This document shows positions 7,670 to 17,528 of a stretch of DNA of 64,000 nt, piece by piece. The number at the start of each line of letters is the position of its first letter. The first letter of the stretch is position 1. The position numbers and the translations under genes are program-made. Source of the stretch: Brucella anthropi ATCC 49188. Lineage in GTDB: Bacteria; Pseudomonadota; Alphaproteobacteria; Rhizobiales; Rhizobiaceae. Location of the stretch: the NCBI RefSeq assembly GCF_000017405.1, contig NC_009667.1, forward strand, positions 2,218,001-2,282,000, read 5' to 3'. The notes beneath the pieces were generated by a model. The model was given only the letters and a program-made list of their open reading frames with translations, was not told the origin of the DNA and did not search any database.

Positions 7670-10243
7670 ATGTCGCGACAGACGGACAACGCTTACCCGA
7701 AACCGCTCGTAATGCCCAAGCGCAATCGCAGCGGAGCTCTTCGCCTGCTGATCGTCGGTATTCTGCTTACGGTCGCCGCAATCGCCTATTTTGTGTTCCG
7801 CGACCAGCTTGGAGATGGATTCGCCCTCGTTCTTATGGGCATTCTGTCGATGGTCGGCGTATTCTACCTTTTCGGCGCAGCAACGGGTCTCATTCAATTC
7901 AGCCAGAAGAACGGTGAACAGGACCTCGCTCATTCCTTCATGGATTCGCAGCCGGAAGGGACTGTCATTTCCGACGCGCGCGGCCAGATCGTTTATGCCA
8001 ATCAGGCTTATGCCGTCATGACTGGTGTTGCGAATGCCGAAGGAGTCCGTTCGCTCGATAATGTATTGACGGCAGAACCCGCGGCATCCGATGCCATATA
8101 CCGTCTGACGAATGCCGTTCGCGATGGTCTGTCGGCACAGGAGGAAGTGCGTCTTTCCGGCGGCCTTTCCCGTGAAGGGCATGGCTCGCTGGCGCCTGTC
8201 TGGTATCGCATCAAGGCGCGTCCCGTTGAAGCCGGACACGAATTCAAAAGCCCGTTCGTCGCGTGGCAGATTGCCGATATTTCTGACGAGCGTGCGGAGC
8301 AGGAGCGATTCTTTCAAGAGCTGCAGGAAGCGATCAATCACCTCGATCACGCGCCAGCTGGGTTCTTTTCTGCCGACCCTTCCGGCCGGATCATCTACCT
8401 CAATGCGACGCTTGCAGAGTGGCTTGGTGTCGATCTGACCCAGTTCACACCGGGATCGTTGACACTCAACGATATAGTGGCAGGCAGCGGAATGGCGCTC
8501 ATCAAGGCGGTGAAAGCCGAGCCGGGCACAAGCCGCAACACCGTCATCGATCTTGATCTCATCAAGCGGAACGGACAGAGCCTCGCCGTTCGCTTCTATC
8601 ACCGTGTCCAGGCTGCGCGTGATGGAACGCGCGGTACGAGCCGTACCATCGTTCTGGATCGTGCGGAGGGCGAGGATTCATCAATGGCGCTGCGCTCCGC
8701 AGAAGTGCGCTTCACGCGTTTCTTCAACTCGGCTCCGATGGCCATCGCTGCGGTTGATTCTGCCGGACATATACTGCGCACCAATGCGCGCTTCCTCGAT
8801 ATTTTCGCTCCTGTTGTCGATCGTGATGCGATTGACGGCAATGCGAAGCTTGAAATCGTCGTGCATGAACGCGATCGCGAGACCTTCAACAGAGCGCTTG
8901 CCGCAGCCTTTGCAGGACAGGCAAGCATTTCGCCTGTTGATACGGTGTTGCCGGGCAACGAAGAGCGGCACATCCGCTTTTATATGAGCCCTGTCACTGA
9001 TCTGGGCGGCGAGCGTGCCGAAGAAGCGGCGATTATCTCGGCTGTCGAAACAACCGAGCAGAAAGCCCTCGAAAACCAGATGGCGCAGAGCCAGAAGATG
9101 CAGGCTGTCGGCCAGCTTGCAGGTGGTATTGCGCACGACTTCAACAACGTTCTGACGGCGATCATCATGTCGTCGGACCTGCTGCTGACCAACCATCGCG
9201 CATCCGATCCGTCGTTCCCGGACATTATGAACATCAAGCAGAACGCCAATCGCGCGGCCTCGCTCGTGCGCCAGTTGTTGGCCTTCTCGCGCCGTCAGAC
9301 GCTTCGTCCGGAAGTGCTCGACCTGACCGACGTTCTTGCAGATCTGCGTATGCTTCTGGCTCGCCTTGTCGGCAAGGATATAGAGCTGAAGATCGATCAT
9401 GGACGTGATCTCTGGCCGGTCAAGGCCGATCTCGGACAGTTCGAACAGGTTGCCGTCAATCTCGCGGTCAATGCACGTGATGCCATGCCGGACGGCGGCG
9501 AAATCACGTTGCGTACCCGTAACGTGTCGACGCAGGAAGTCGCAAAGCTGCATTATCGCGATCTTCCGGAAGCGGACTATGTGGTCTTCGAAGTGGAAGA
9601 CACCGGGACGGGCATTCCTGCGGATGTGCTCGAAAAGATTTTCGAGCCGTTCTTCACGACGAAGGAAGTGGGCAAGGGTACGGGTCTTGGGCTGTCGATG
9701 GTCTACGGGATCATCAAACAGACCGGTGGCTTCATCTATTGTGATTCCGAGGTTGGAAAAGGCACGACGTTTAAGATCTTCCTGCCACGCCTCATCGAGG
9801 AAAAACGCGCCGACGATGCTCCGGTTGTCGTGAAGGAAAAGAAGGTCGAGAAAGCAATCGATCTTTCCGGTTCCGCGACCGTTCTCCTGGTGGAAGACGA
9901 AGACGCGGTCCGTATGGGCGGCGTACGCGCACTCCAGTCACGCGGTTATACAGTCCACGAAGCGGCTTCCGGTGTCGAAGCGCTTGAAGTCATGGCAGAG
10001 CTTGGCGGCGAGGTGGATATCGTCGTATCGGATGTCGTCATGCCGGAAATGGATGGTCCGACACTGCTGCGTGAGCTTCGCAAGACGTATCCTGATATCA
10101 AATTCATCTTCGTGTCGGGTTACGCGGAGGATGCCTTTGCACGCAATCTTCCAGCTGATGCCAAGTTCGGATTCCTGCCAAAGCCATTCTCACTCAAGCA
10201 GTTGGCGACCACAGTTAAGGAAATGCTGGAGAAGCAGGATTAA
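7670..10243 (+). CDS. cckA: Cell-cycle hybrid histidine kinase CckA
   Basis: 857 residues from the ATG at 7670; an in-frame upstream extension to 7583 is not family-like. CckA phosphorylates ChpT, which passes phosphate to CtrA and CpdR, the essential cell-cycle relay of alphaproteobacteria. In order: two transmembrane helices (about residues 20-75), PAS-like sensor domains (about 90-450), a HisKA domain with [13 protein letters not shown] (phospho-His near 489), an HATPase domain ([36 protein letters not shown]), and a receiver domain with [11 protein letters not shown] (phospho-Asp near 788) and the FLPKPF lysine. A flavoprotein gene follows 24 bp downstream. Confidence 0.96.
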   Translation: MSRQTDNAYPKPLVMPKRNRSGALRLLIVGILLTVAAIAYFVFRDQLGDGFALVLMGILSMVGVFYLFGAATGLIQFSQKNGEQDLAHSFMDSQPEGTVISDARGQIVYANQAYAVMTGVANAEGVRSLDNVLTAEPAASDAIYRLTNAVRDGLSAQEEVRLSGGLSREGHGSLAPVWYRIKARPVEAGHEFKSPFVAWQIADISDERAEQERFFQELQEAINHLDHAPAGFFSADPSGRIIYLNATLAEWLGVDLTQFTPGSLTLNDIVAGSGMALIKAVKAEPGTSRNTVIDLDLIKRNGQSLAVRFYHRVQAARDGTRGTSRTIVLDRAEGEDSSMALRSAEVRFTRFFNSAPMAIAAVDSAGHILRTNARFLDIFAPVVDRDAIDGNAKLEIVVHERDRETFNRALAAAFAGQASISPVDTVLPGNEERHIRFYMSPVTDLGGERAEEAAIISAVETTEQKALENQMAQSQKMQAVGQLAGGIAHDFNNVLTAIIMSSDLLLTNHRASDPSFPDIMNIKQNANRAASLVRQLLAFSRRQTLRPEVLDLTDVLADLRMLLARLVGKDIELKIDHGRDLWPVKADLGQFEQVAVNLAVNARDAMPDGGEITLRTRNVSTQEVAKLHYRDLPEADYVVFEVEDTGTGIPADVLEKIFEPFFTTKEVGKGTGLGLSMVYGIIKQTGGFIYCDSEVGKGTTFKIFLPRLIEEKRADDAPVVVKEKKVEKAIDLSGSATVLLVEDEDAVRMGGVRALQSRGYTVHEAASGVEALEVMAELGGEVDIVVSDVVMPEMDGPTLLRELRKTYPDIKFIFVSGYAEDAFARNLPADAKFGFLPKPFSLKQLATTVKEMLEKQD

Positions 10244-10267
10244 TACTTCGGCGAGGCTGATACCGTG

Positions 10268-11488
10268 ATGCCTGAAGGCAATATTGCCATTCTCGGAGGC
10301 GGGCCATCTGGTCTGATGGCCGCCGAAAGACTGTCAGCGCGAGGCTATCGCGTGACGGTCTACGAGCAGATGCCGACAGTTGGCCGCAAGTTCCTGCTTG
10401 CCGGAAAGTCAGGGCTGAACATTACGCATTCGGAAGATTTTGCAACTTTCGCGAAACGCTTCGGCTCAAGCATTGACCGTATATTGCCAGCCTTGACGGC
10501 TTTCGGCCCGACCGAATTACGTGCCTGGGCGGATGAATTGGGTGCCGAGACATTTGTCGGCTCATCCGGTCGTGTCTTTCCCAAAGCGATGAAAGCGTCT
10601 CCGCTTTTGCGGGCTTGGGGAAAACGTCTGGAAGATCAGGGCGTTCGCATTCTCACCCGACATCGCTGGATTGGCTTCGAGGGCAATAGTCTCAAGATCG
10701 AGAACCCCGACGGTGTTCAGACGATTACATGCGATGCTGCGCTCTTTGCTTTTGGTGGCGGAAGCTGGCCGAAGCTCGGTTCCAACGGCCTCTGGATCAA
10801 TGAGTTTCAGCGAAGGTCAATCGATATAGCGCCGTTTCAACCCGCAAATTGCGGTTTTGACGTTGCCTGGAGCGACTTCTTTGCTGAACGCTTCGCCGGT
10901 GAACCGGTGAAGTCTGTTATCGCAACTTCCCATGCAGGCGCGACACAGGGCGAGTTTGTCATTACACGCGGTGGGGTTGAGGGTAGTCTCATCTATGCGC
11001 ATTCCGCAGCTCTGCGCGATAGCTTGCAAGAAAACGGGAAGGCGTTTCTGACGCTCGATCTTGTTCCCGGACGAACTACGGAGCGACTGGAAAGTGATAT
11101 TGCCCGGCAGGATACAAAGCTGAGCTTTGGCAATCTGTTGCGCAAGGCTGCAGGTCTGACGGGTGTAAAAGCTGCTCTGGTGACCGAGTTCACCCGCGAC
11201 AGAAGTCCGGAAGCGCTGGCCGCCACGATCAAGGCTATTTCCATTCCACTGCTCCGCCCGCGCCCGCTGGATGAAGCGATTTCGTCGGCAGGCGGTATTC
11301 GTTGGCATGAAATCGACAAGAACTACATGCTGCCGAAGCTACCCGGCATTTTCGTTGTCGGAGAAATGATCGACTGGGAGGCTCCAACTGGCGGCTATCT
11401 CCTGACTGCCTGTTTCGCGATGGGCCGCGCGGCGGCGGACGGTATCGATGCATGGCTCGAAGCAGGTAACACGTTCGGCGGGAAATAA
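10268..11488 (+). CDS. FAD-dependent flavoprotein, HI0933/BaiN-like (TIGR03862 type)
   Basis: 406 residues. The N-terminal dinucleotide-binding motif is IAILGGGPSGLMAAERL; then come the family sequence GRKFLLAGKSGLNITHSE and a C-terminal AGGIRWHEID followed by LPGIFVVGEMIDWEAPTGGYLL, characteristic of HI0933-type flavoproteins. Members are predicted NAD(P)H-linked oxidoreductases of mostly unknown substrate. A GTG codon three bases upstream (10265) could also serve as start. It sits directly after cckA and may be cotranscribed with it. Confidence 0.88.
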   Translation: MPEGNIAILGGGPSGLMAAERLSARGYRVTVYEQMPTVGRKFLLAGKSGLNITHSEDFATFAKRFGSSIDRILPALTAFGPTELRAWADELGAETFVGSSGRVFPKAMKASPLLRAWGKRLEDQGVRILTRHRWIGFEGNSLKIENPDGVQTITCDAALFAFGGGSWPKLGSNGLWINEFQRRSIDIAPFQPANCGFDVAWSDFFAERFAGEPVKSVIATSHAGATQGEFVITRGGVEGSLIYAHSAALRDSLQENGKAFLTLDLVPGRTTERLESDIARQDTKLSFGNLLRKAAGLTGVKAALVTEFTRDRSPEALAATIKAISIPLLRPRPLDEAISSAGGIRWHEIDKNYMLPKLPGIFVVGEMIDWEAPTGGYLLTACFAMGRAAADGIDAWLEAGNTFGGK

Positions 11489-11608
11489 GACGACACTGAC
11501 TTCTTTAAGTGGAAATCAGCACATTCGGATATACGGCTGATCGACTGCGGGCTAAGCTGCCGGACAGTGGCATTGAATGCTTGCCGTCTGAGGGGAAGGT
11601 ACATTCGC

Positions 11609-12799
11609 ATGAATTCAGCTTCTGCCGTCGCTTCACATCCGCTTTTGAGACAAAGAGACGGGCACCATGCTCGGGTGACATTCGAGGAATTGTTCTTCGA
11701 TCTGGTCTATGTTTTCGCGGTTACGCAGCTCAGTCATGAACTTCTGCATAATCTGACGCTCACCGGTGTTGTCGAAACGCTGATCCTCTGGTTCGCAGTA
11801 TGGCTCGGCTGGCAATATACCTGCTGGGTGACAAACTGGTTCAACCCGGAAACGCCGCAGATACGCAGCCTTTTGTTCTGCGTCATGCTGCTCGGTTTGG
11901 TGATGGCATCGTCCATCCCCGGTGCTTTCGCTGACAAAGGCTGGATATTTGCTCTGGCCTATGTGGCGATTCAGGTCGGCAAAACAGCCTATATCGTGTT
12001 TGTTCTGGGGCAGGACCATCCACTTGCCGCCAATTACAGGCGTATGCTCGGTTGGCTCACTATTTCCGCTGTCTTCTGGATAGCCGGTTGTTTCGTCGAG
12101 CATGAAGCCCGTATGGTGTTGTGGCTTATTGCTGTGCTTTGCGAATATTTATCGCCGATGTTCGGCTTTGCGCTACCGGGTCTCGGACGCTCTCACACCA
12201 GTGATTGGACCATTGAAGGCGGACATCTGGCGGAGCGTTGCCAGTTGTTCGTAATCGTGGCACTTGGCGAAACGGTTTTGGCTACCGGGGCAACCCTTGC
12301 AAATGCTGAAGTCTGGAATTTGGCCCTCATGTCGGCGCTGCTGGCCACTTTTCTCGGGACGCTTGCCATGTGGTGGCTCTACTTTGGCACCTCCAGCAAG
12401 GATGCGACAGATACGATCACCCACTCCACTGATCCTGGACGGATTGGCGCATATTTCCACTATGTTCACGCCATTCTGGTGGCCGGGATTATCGCAACGG
12501 CAGTTGGAAACGATCTTGTCATGGCCCATCCGCATGATCCGTTGAAGACTGCTTACGTTCTTGTTCTTGTCGCAGGACCGGCGATCTATCTGATTGGCAG
12601 CGCCATCTACAAGAAGGTTGTCTATGGCGTTATTCCCACGTCACACGCCTTTGGTGTTTTGGCTCTACTGGCAGCGATCCCTGTCGGCTATATGGCCGAT
12701 CTATTGGAAATGGGCATATTGACGACGGTTATCATGCTGGTCGTGAGTGTTTGGGAGGGGCGCAATAAAAGACTGCGCTCGGCTGCGATGGTAGGATAG
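11609..12799 (+). CDS. Low-temperature-requirement A (LtrA) family membrane protein
   Basis: 396 residues from the ATG at 11609, which has a good ribosome site (GAGGGGAAGG) about 10 nt upstream; the longer reading from 11567 has none. The LtrA hallmark RVTFEELFFDLVYVFAVTQLS (split here as RVTFEELFFDLVYV and FAVTQLS) opens the protein. It continues with roughly ten hydrophobic segments and VIVALGETVLATGATLA in the middle, also conserved in the family. LtrA proteins are polytopic inner-membrane proteins of unclear function, first linked to growth of Listeria in the cold. Confidence 0.88.
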   Translation: MNSASAVASHPLLRQRDGHHARVTFEELFFDLVYVFAVTQLSHELLHNLTLTGVVETLILWFAVWLGWQYTCWVTNWFNPETPQIRSLLFCVMLLGLVMASSIPGAFADKGWIFALAYVAIQVGKTAYIVFVLGQDHPLAANYRRMLGWLTISAVFWIAGCFVEHEARMVLWLIAVLCEYLSPMFGFALPGLGRSHTSDWTIEGGHLAERCQLFVIVALGETVLATGATLANAEVWNLALMSALLATFLGTLAMWWLYFGTSSKDATDTITHSTDPGRIGAYFHYVHAILVAGIIATAVGNDLVMAHPHDPLKTAYVLVLVAGPAIYLIGSAIYKKVVYGVIPTSHAFGVLALLAAIPVGYMADLLEMGILTTVIMLVVSVWEGRNKRLRSAAMVG

Positions 12800-12871
12800 G
12801 TGGGCTTTCGACGCCGCCGTTCGATCCCTATCTACGGACACAAATCATATTTCGGAAGCCTATAGCGCATC

Positions 12872-13999
12872 ATGTCAGATATACAGTCCGTCGATCAGCA
12901 GCCAGCCGATAATGGCCACGTGAAAGTCGCCCGCAAGGTCGACATTGTGGTTATTGGAGCCGGGCAGGCGGGACTCTCGTCGGCCTATCATCTGAATAAG
13001 CTTGGTCTCGCAGGCGAACGGCAATTCGTGGTTCTGGACAAGGCCGCAGGGCCGGGCGGAGCCTGGCAATTCCGCTGGCCTTCGCTAACTCTCCAGACTG
13101 CCAACGCCATTCACGATCTCCCAGGCATGAAGTTCGAGGATATTGTCGAAACGACCAATGGCGAGGTGCGTGCATCGGTTGCCGTCCCACAATATTACCG
13201 CGCCTATGAGGAAGCCTTCGATCTTCCGGTGCACCGTCCTGTGGCCGTGAAAGTCGTTTGCGATCGTGGCGAACGGCTTCGTGTGGAGACAGATCGGGGC
13301 AACTATTCGGCACGCGGGATCATCAACGCGACCGGCACATGGGAGTCTCCTTATATCCCACCCTATCCGGGTGCGGAGCTTTTCAAAGGCCAGCAACTTC
13401 ACACGCGGGATTATCAGACAGCTGACGCCTTCAAGGGCAAACGTGTTCTTGTCGTCGGCGCGGGTATCTCGGCTGTGCAGCTTCTGGACGAGATATCGCG
13501 TGTGACGGAAACCGTATGGGTCACGCGCAAAGAACCTGCTTTCCGGGAAGGTCCGTTTACACCGGAGTTGGGCCGTGCTGCCGTGGCTTTGGTTGAGGAA
13601 AGGGTACGCCGGGGCTTGCCACCTGGATCGGTCGTTTCAGTAACGGGGCTGCCGTTGACGCCGGCCATTGAAGCGGCACGCGCTCGCGGTGTGCTCAACC
13701 GTTTGTCCATGTTCAGCGAAATCACGGAAACAGGTGTTCGGTGGGACGATGGAAGTGAACAATCCTTTGATGTTATTTTGTGGTGCACAGGATTTCGCAG
13801 TTCGCTTGACCATCTTGCCCCGCTGCAATTGCGCAATGCAGAAGCCGGTATTCTCATGACTGGACGCCTTGCAACACAGGTGGCCGCCGATCCCCGTATT
13901 CATCTTGTTGGTTATGGCCCATCTGCCTCGACCATCGGTGCAAACAGGGCAGGTGGTGTCGCCGCGCGGGAGTTGGCAAGTTATCTCGGCTTGGTATGA
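12872..13999 (+). CDS. Flavin-containing monooxygenase-like NAD(P)/FAD oxidoreductase
   Basis: 375 residues. The N-terminal Rossmann motif VVIGAGQAGLSSAYHL binds FAD and the second motif VLVVGAGISAVQLL binds NADPH. Between them FKGQQLHTRDY matches the FMO/Baeyer-Villiger signature FxGxxxHxxxY. The protein is shorter than typical FMOs and resembles the YUCCA/CzcO-like group of bacterial flavoproteins. The substrate cannot be told from sequence. The N-terminal 20 residues are polar and precede the FAD motif. A serine-hydrolase gene follows after 30 bp. Confidence 0.87.
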   Translation: MSDIQSVDQQPADNGHVKVARKVDIVVIGAGQAGLSSAYHLNKLGLAGERQFVVLDKAAGPGGAWQFRWPSLTLQTANAIHDLPGMKFEDIVETTNGEVRASVAVPQYYRAYEEAFDLPVHRPVAVKVVCDRGERLRVETDRGNYSARGIINATGTWESPYIPPYPGAELFKGQQLHTRDYQTADAFKGKRVLVVGAGISAVQLLDEISRVTETVWVTRKEPAFREGPFTPELGRAAVALVEERVRRGLPPGSVVSVTGLPLTPAIEAARARGVLNRLSMFSEITETGVRWDDGSEQSFDVILWCTGFRSSLDHLAPLQLRNAEAGILMTGRLATQVAADPRIHLVGYGPSASTIGANRAGGVAARELASYLGLV

Positions 14000-14029
14000 T
14001 TGACGTAACGACTATTTGCGAGGGGCAGC

Positions 14030-15361
14030 ATGAAGCGTATTCTGAAGTTTGTCGGTCGTCTTCTGCTCGTCATCGTGCTGGGAGCAATTCTCTGGCTGGC
14101 GGTTCGACCGCCTGAGCTGTTGCGTGTCGGCACCGGCTATGCTGCCAAGATTGTCTGTTCAAATGTTTTCATTGCCGGTCGGGATGCTGATGCCGTCCTT
14201 GCAGACGATGTTCAGGCACCGGGAAACCCGCTGCTGCGGTTTCTGAATGCCGCCCTCGACAAGAATAATAACAGTGTGACGGTGCGGATTTTCGGCTTCT
14301 TTGCACCAAGTACCGCAATCTATCGCCCAGCGCTGGGATGCGCGAATATCCAGAAAGATGATTTGCGCGTTGAAATTCCGACCGGCCCGCAGGTGCCCGC
14401 AGAACCGATCCGAATTGAGACCGATCCAGCGGTGCAGGCTGTGATTGAGGATCAGGTTCTGGCCGGGCCGGGAATGCGCGCGATTGCGGTCGTCCGCGAC
14501 GGCAAGCTGATTGCCGAGAATTACGGTTCGGGTTTTAATGCGGATACGCCTTTACTGGGCTGGTCCATGACCAAGTCCGTCATCGCGACACTGATCGGCA
14601 TGCGCATTGCTGAAGGGCGCATGAGTTTGGAAAGCACAGCCCTTTTACCGGAATGGAAGAACGATGAGCGGGCAAAGATTTCTCTCGCAAATCTGATGGC
14701 GATGAATAGCGGTCTCCGCTTCGATGAGGACTACGGCACAGTAACGGATGTCACGCGCATGCTTTATCTGGAGCCGGATATGGCCGGGTTTGCTGCGTCT
14801 TTGCCGCTGGAGGCGGCGTCAGGGACGAAATTCAATTATTCCAGTGGAACGGCGAATATTCTGTCAGAGCTTTTCATGGATAGTTTTAACAGCCGCGAGG
14901 AGGCGCTGGCTTATCCGCGGCTTGCCCTATTCGGTCCGCTTGGCATGAACAGCGTCATTTTGGAGACGGATGCGTCAGGCGTCTTTGCCGGTTCTTCCTA
15001 TATGTACGCTACCGCCCGTGATTGGGCTCGGTTGGGCGCGTTTCTCGCGGATGGTGGAAACCTGTACGGAAAGCCGATCCTGCCTGCGGACTATATTTCA
15101 TTTATGCGCAAACCCAGGCCCGAGTCCGAAGGGCGCTATGGTTCCGCTCAGGTCTGGCTGCAGATTAGCGGTGTGAAGGCAGGTGAGGATGGCATTCCGG
15201 AAGATGCATTCTGGATGTCGGGCCATGACGGGCAAAGCGTCATGATCGTTCCTTCAATGCATCTTGCTGTCGTCCGTCTTGGCCTGACACCGTCTCGGGC
15301 ACGCTATAATGTTCAACGTTTGAACGCCAAGGTGATTGAGGCTGCTCGACAGGCGCATTGA
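14030..15361 (+). CDS. Serine hydrolase, beta-lactamase/class C family, membrane-anchored
   Basis: 443 residues. An N-terminal transmembrane or signal-anchor helix (about residues 8-24) places the catalytic domain in the periplasm. The serine-hydrolase triad is visible: SMTK (SxxK, near residue 179), YSSG (the YxN position) and HDGQSV (the HxG position replacing KTG). This pattern fits the 6-aminohexanoate-dimer hydrolase/EstB branch rather than a true beta-lactamase. Its last 122 bp overlap the end of the convergent MscS gene. Confidence 0.85.
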   Translation: MKRILKFVGRLLLVIVLGAILWLAVRPPELLRVGTGYAAKIVCSNVFIAGRDADAVLADDVQAPGNPLLRFLNAALDKNNNSVTVRIFGFFAPSTAIYRPALGCANIQKDDLRVEIPTGPQVPAEPIRIETDPAVQAVIEDQVLAGPGMRAIAVVRDGKLIAENYGSGFNADTPLLGWSMTKSVIATLIGMRIAEGRMSLESTALLPEWKNDERAKISLANLMAMNSGLRFDEDYGTVTDVTRMLYLEPDMAGFAASLPLEAASGTKFNYSSGTANILSELFMDSFNSREEALAYPRLALFGPLGMNSVILETDASGVFAGSSYMYATARDWARLGAFLADGGNLYGKPILPADYISFMRKPRPESEGRYGSAQVWLQISGVKAGEDGIPEDAFWMSGHDGQSVMIVPSMHLAVVRLGLTPSRARYNVQRLNAKVIEAARQAH

Positions 15362-16568
15362 TTGTCAGTTTGCGAAAATCGTTACCGCTCGGATTCTGGA
15401 AGGCGCTGAGGCCGAATTCCGGCAACACCGCGTAAAGGTGATCGAAAATATCTGATTGAATCTGTTCGAATGACGCCCAGACGGTCGTGTTCGTAAAGCA
15501 GTAGATTTCCAGCGGCAGTCCTTCGGGAGTAGGGTCCATCTGGCGCACCAGCAATGTCATGCCTTTGTGTATGCCGGGGTGATTGCGCAGATAATTGTCT
15601 ACATAGGCCCGAAACGTACCGACATTGGTGAACTGACGCCTGTTGACCGGATTGTTGGCGCGGTCGCCAAGCTTCTGGTTCCATTCGGCGATTTCCTTGG
15701 CCTTCTTGGGCAGATAATCCGCCAGCCAATCAACTGTGCCAAGTCTGGCTCGCTCGTCATCCGACAGAAAACGAATGGTGTTTTGATCGATATAAAGCGC
15801 GCGCTTGATGCGGCGCCCGCCGGATTCCTGCATGCCGCGATAGTTCTTCATCGGCTCGGTGATGAGCTTGCGGATCGGAATGGTGGTGATCGTCTTGTCG
15901 AAATTCTGGACCTTGACGGTATAGAGCGCGATTTCCGTGACATCGCCATTGGCGTCGAGATTCTTCATTTCAATCCAGTCGCCGACACGAACCATGTTGG
16001 ACGAGGCGATCTGCATACTGGCGACCAGAGAAAGCAATGTGTCCTGAAAGACAAGGATTAGCACCGCGGCCATAGCACCGACACCGGAAAGAAGGATAAC
16101 CGGCGACTTGTCCAGCAGTGTCGCAATGACAAGGACTGCCGCCACGATGTAGACAGCAAGTTTGGCCACCTGAATGTAGCCCTTTATGGGGCGGTATCTG
16201 GCTTCGGGACGGCGATGATAGAGCGTATCGATCAGCCCAAAGACTGAATTGACCGCCAAAGCCAGCGTCAGAATGATGAAAGCTATCGCTACATTCCGAA
16301 TAACGGTGATCACGCCTTCGGGCAGGCCCGGCACCGCCATGATCCCGGATGAAATAATCAACGCCGGAACGATATTGGCAAGACGGCTGATGACACTGTG
16401 TCTTTTAAGCTCTTCGTCTTGTCCGAAAGAGGTTTTCTGGACAAGACGTTCGAGTAGTTTGAGCAAAATCGCCTTGATTAGAAAGTTTGCAATGAAAGCT
16501 GAAAGAAATAATCCTCCAAGCGCCACAAGGGTTTCCGCCCAGGGATGAGCAATAAAAAATTCGGACAA
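15240..16568 (-). CDS. Mechanosensitive ion channel, YbdG-like MscS family
   Basis: 442 residues. About five transmembrane helices fill the first 190 residues; the pore-lining helix is around VLILVFQDTLLSLVASMQIASSN, here interrupted as VFQDTLLSLVA and SMQIASSN. The cytoplasmic vestibule follows (VRVGDWIEM, TTIPIRKLITEPMKNYRGM), as in E. coli YbdG. The start is TTG at 16568, supported by an AGGAAAG ribosome site six bases upstream and by the lack of an ATG before the first helix. The C-terminal 40 residues extend beyond the usual family end and are encoded opposite the serine hydrolase. Confidence 0.87.
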   Translation of the reverse strand: MSEFFIAHPWAETLVALGGLFLSAFIANFLIKAILLKLLERLVQKTSFGQDEELKRHSVISRLANIVPALIISSGIMAVPGLPEGVITVIRNVAIAFIILTLALAVNSVFGLIDTLYHRRPEARYRPIKGYIQVAKLAVYIVAAVLVIATLLDKSPVILLSGVGAMAAVLILVFQDTLLSLVASMQIASSNMVRVGDWIEMKNLDANGDVTEIALYTVKVQNFDKTITTIPIRKLITEPMKNYRGMQESGGRRIKRALYIDQNTIRFLSDDERARLGTVDWLADYLPKKAKEIAEWNQKLGDRANNPVNRRQFTNVGTFRAYVDNYLRNHPGIHKGMTLLVRQMDPTPEGLPLEIYCFTNTTVWASFEQIQSDIFDHLYAVLPEFGLSAFQNPSGNDFRKLTINAPVEQPQSPWRSNVEHYSVPETVSGQDGRQQDALKERS

Positions 16569-16691
16569 TAGACTTTCCTGAGATTAACCTGGTGAAAATT
16601 GGGGGCCGTGTTGCGATGCTTGTATCATGTTCTACCAGGAATTAAGGCGGCCATATGAATATTTCAACCGCGAGTAATGGTTATTTGCATC

Positions 16692-16717
16692 AAAACCCCG
16701 GCCATAAGGCCGGGGGG
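16692..16717 (-). terminator. Terminator of the PRC-barrel gene
   Basis: An 8-bp GC-only stem (16696-16703 with 16708-16715) around an ATAA loop is followed, on the minus strand, by TTTTG. It lies about 30 bp after the stop of the gene at 16749-17339 and upstream of the MscS gene. Confidence 0.75.
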
Positions 16718-16748
16718 TAGACTTGTCGTATTGCTCATCGAGACCGTA

Positions 16749-17339
16749 TCATTGGGCTGGAGGTGGTGATGCCGGAGCTGTATCGCTTGCTGGGGCATCA
16801 GTCGTCGGGGCGTTGGTCTCGTTTGCTGCTGATGGATCGGCTACACCGTCCACAAAAAGCTTCGAGCGATCGAATGCCGGCGCATCGGTCAACTGCTGTT
16901 TGGTCGCCTTTATGACCAGCCATTTTTTGCCGTCACTGCGGGTTGCAAGCTGCAGTTGATCCGGGCTTACAGCTACGTCCTTCTCGCCGATTCCAAGAAA
17001 ACCACCCACGCCGATCACCGCAGCTTCAATCTCACCTTCGGGGCTGGCGATAAGATCATTCAGCTTGCCGACAGTCTGGGCGTCAGCAGCATCACTTTCA
17101 TAGACGTTCTGTCCGATGAAAGAGGTGACGAGAAGCTGGCCCTCTTTCGGTTCCAGAAAGCCGACCTTGTCGGTCTCACCCGATGTGGGATTGCCAAACA
17201 TGTCCTTGGACGAAACCGGCATTTCCTCTGCCGCAGCCGGTGGCTCGGCAGGTGCTGGCGTTGGTGCAGCTGTCTGAGCATAAGCAGCGCCGCTAATCAG
17301 CAATGCACACGTCGTCGTCAGAAGTGTAGTCCTGAACAT
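16749..17339 (-). CDS. Exported PRC-barrel domain protein
   Basis: 196 residues. A signal peptide (MFRTTLLTTTCALLISGAAYA, cleavage likely after AYA) is followed by a Pro/Ala-rich linker and a PRC-barrel domain (about residues 70-150), with LLVTSFIGQNVYESD and the characteristic VGGFLGIGEKDVAV. The C-terminal 40 residues are again Ala/Pro/Asp-rich. Proteins of this build are common periplasmic proteins in Rhizobiales, of unknown function; PRC barrels usually mediate protein or ligand contacts. Monocistronic, between terminators. Confidence 0.82.
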   Translation of the reverse strand: MFRTTLLTTTCALLISGAAYAQTAAPTPAPAEPPAAAEEMPVSSKDMFGNPTSGETDKVGFLEPKEGQLLVTSFIGQNVYESDAADAQTVGKLNDLIASPEGEIEAAVIGVGGFLGIGEKDVAVSPDQLQLATRSDGKKWLVIKATKQQLTDAPAFDRSKLFVDGVADPSAANETNAPTTDAPASDTAPASPPPAQ

Positions 17340-17479
17340 AACTATCTCCTTTATACGTTCGGTTGCTTAGACTGAACGTGGAAATAGTCGGTTCGTTCCG
17401 AAATTTGTTGAATTTCAGTATTTCATCATAGAACTATTATTATATATAATTGTTCCTTTAAAATACTTTAAGAAAAGAA

Positions 17480-17510
17480 AAGCCCGCATAAAGCGGGCTT
17501 TTTTATTTTC
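17480..17510. terminator. Bidirectional terminator downstream of nrdJ
   Basis: AGCCCGC (17481-17487) pairs with GCGGGCT (17493-17499) across a 5-nt loop. T-rich tracts flank both sides: T6 plus ATTTT on the plus strand, and CTTTTCTTTTCTT read on the minus strand. It lies about 20 bp after the nrdJ stop and should terminate nrdJ; no plus-strand gene ends here. Confidence 0.85.
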
Positions 17511-17528
17511 GTATACTACGAATTTTAC

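Noticed and set aside
7430..8602. 390-codon minus-strand frame covering the cckA 5' end
   Set aside because: Antisense shadow of the CckA PAS region; composition not protein-like.
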